Source: Butyrivibrio sp. UBA3740 (GTDB lineage Bacteria; Bacillota; Clostridia; Lachnospirales; Lachnospiraceae). Taken from it: a stretch of DNA of 6,005 nucleotides. This document shows positions 5,298 to 6,005 of the stretch, piece after piece. The position numbers and the translations under genes are program-made. The notes beneath the pieces were generated by a model. It made no database searches and had not been told where the DNA came from. It saw only the letters and a list, made by a program, of their open reading frames with translations. The stretch's first letter is position 1. Each line of letters begins with the position of its first letter. Location: NCBI GenBank assembly GCA_002372465.1, contig DFGW01000235.1:1-6005 (forward strand), in the 5' to 3' direction.

Positions 5298-6005
5298 ATG
5301 CTTACAAAAAGAATCATTCCCTGCCTGGATGTAAATAATGGCAGGGTCGTTAAAGGAATAAATTTCGTTAATCTGCAGGATGCCGGAGATCCGGTGGCTG
5401 TAGGAGAGGCATACTCAAAGGCTGGAGCTGATGAGCTTGTTTTTCTTGATATCACTGCATCCAATGAAAGACGTGCCACTGTAGCAGATATGGTAAGAGA
5501 AGTGGCTAAAAAAGTCTTCATACCATTTACGGTAGGAGGTGGAATCAGGACAGTAGATGATGTAAGGGCAATCCTCAGGGAAGGCGCTGACAAGGTCTCA
5601 ATGAATTCTGCTGCAATAGACAGACCTGAGCTTTTAGCTGAGGCTGCTGATAAATTCGGAAGCCAGTGCGTGGTACTGGCAATAGATGCCAAGAAAAGAG
5701 CTGATGGCAGCGGTTGGAATATTTACAAGCACGGCGGAAGGATTGACGTGGGAATAGATGCCATAGAATGGGCTAAAAGAGCTGTGGACCTGGGGGCGGG
5801 AGAGATTCTCCTTACCAGCATGGACTGTGATGGCACAAAGGCCGGCTACGACCTGGAGCTTACTAGGGCAGTTGCAGATGCTGTCTCAGTGCCGGTTATT
5901 GCTTCCGGTGGAGCCGGGACCTTAGAGCATTTTTACGATGCACTTACAAAAGGTGGGGCGGACGCTGCGCTGGCAGCATCTCTTTTCCATTATAAAGAAC
6001 TGGAG
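5298..6005 (+). CDS. hisF: Imidazole glycerol phosphate synthase, cyclase subunit HisF (3' truncated by window)
   Basis: HisF is the (beta/alpha)8-barrel cyclase/lyase that receives ammonia from HisH and makes imidazole glycerol phosphate plus AICAR, the latter feeding purine synthesis. The frame runs from ATG 5298 to the window edge without a stop, giving 236 residues. It begins [11 protein letters not shown] with the catalytic D11. The second catalytic Asp, D130, is in VLAIDAKK. Phosphate-binding and barrel signatures are present: FTVGGGIR (77-84), KVSMNSAA (99-106), [15 protein letters not shown] near residue 175 and VIASGGAG near residue 202. The family is usually about 250 residues, so only about 15-20 C-terminal residues are cut off by the window edge, not by mutation. 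It is four bases downstream of hisH with a strong GGAGGTG site. hisA, often found between hisH and hisF, is absent between them. Confidence 0.98.
   Translation, partial: MLTKRIIPCLDVNNGRVVKGINFVNLQDAGDPVAVGEAYSKAGADELVFLDITASNERRATVADMVREVAKKVFIPFTVGGGIRTVDDVRAILREGADKVSMNSAAIDRPELLAEAADKFGSQCVVLAIDAKKRADGSGWNIYKHGGRIDVGIDAIEWAKRAVDLGAGEILLTSMDCDGTKAGYDLELTRAVADAVSVPVIASGGAGTLEHFYDALTKGGADAALAASLFHYKELE

Noticed and set aside
5198..5692. Minus-strand open frame (164 codons) over hisH/hisF
   Set aside because: It lies entirely antisense to two confidently identified his genes and shows no recognisable protein features.

Overview
The window looks like chromosome of a low-to-moderate G+C, motile, Gram-positive anaerobe. 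My best guess is Clostridia, probably Lachnospiraceae (Butyrivibrio/Roseburia-like). I infer this from the Clostridia-like 23S rRNA 3' end, a CheV-type chemotaxis protein, the Firmicutes-style sirtuin relative, the use of GTG as well as ATG starts, and GGAGG-type ribosome binding sites. No taxonomic search was possible. All genes are on the + strand, and I saw no mobile element, CRISPR array, tRNA gene or phage signature.

Layout: (1) 1-~313 is the 3' end of a 23S rRNA gene, followed by a short trailer and a strong intrinsic terminator (391-429). No 5S rRNA gene follows. (2) 430-557 is an AT-rich promoter/leader region with one candidate extended -10 promoter. It leads into a CheV-like gene (CheW domain plus receiver domain, 558-1460). 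(3) The cheV-to-next-gene gap holds a long two-part hairpin followed by seven T's (1476-1543), best read as an intrinsic terminator. An upstream segment could compete with it, so it may be an attenuator. It also absorbs the first in-frame ATG of the next reading frame, so I place that gene's start at 1563. (4) 1563-2381 encodes a protein I recognise as a degenerate sirtuin (Sir2 fold). The overall pattern and the late 'ELGV...PF..MT' region are kept, but the NAD-binding GAG.S, the T.N.D motif and the zinc CxxC pairs are lost. (5) Overlapping it by 4 bases, 2378-4633 encodes a large, very acidic single-pass membrane protein. It has recurrent short 'L-D-x-L' motifs, two lysine-rich tracts, one transmembrane segment and a helical extracytoplasmic tail. 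(6) hisH (4676-5293) and the start of hisF (5298 to the window end) encode the two subunits of imidazole glycerol phosphate synthase.

How the parts relate: the rRNA operon and cheV each seem to end in their own terminator. From 1563 onward the genes are packed (4-base overlap, 42-base gap, 4-base gap) with no terminator between them. The pseudo-sirtuin, the membrane protein and hisHF are therefore plausibly one transcript, fed by readthrough of the 1476-1543 hairpin or by a promoter I could not identify. HisH and HisF are routine. The pseudo-sirtuin/acidic membrane protein pair is the part of the window with no obvious known function and is the best candidate for something undescribed.
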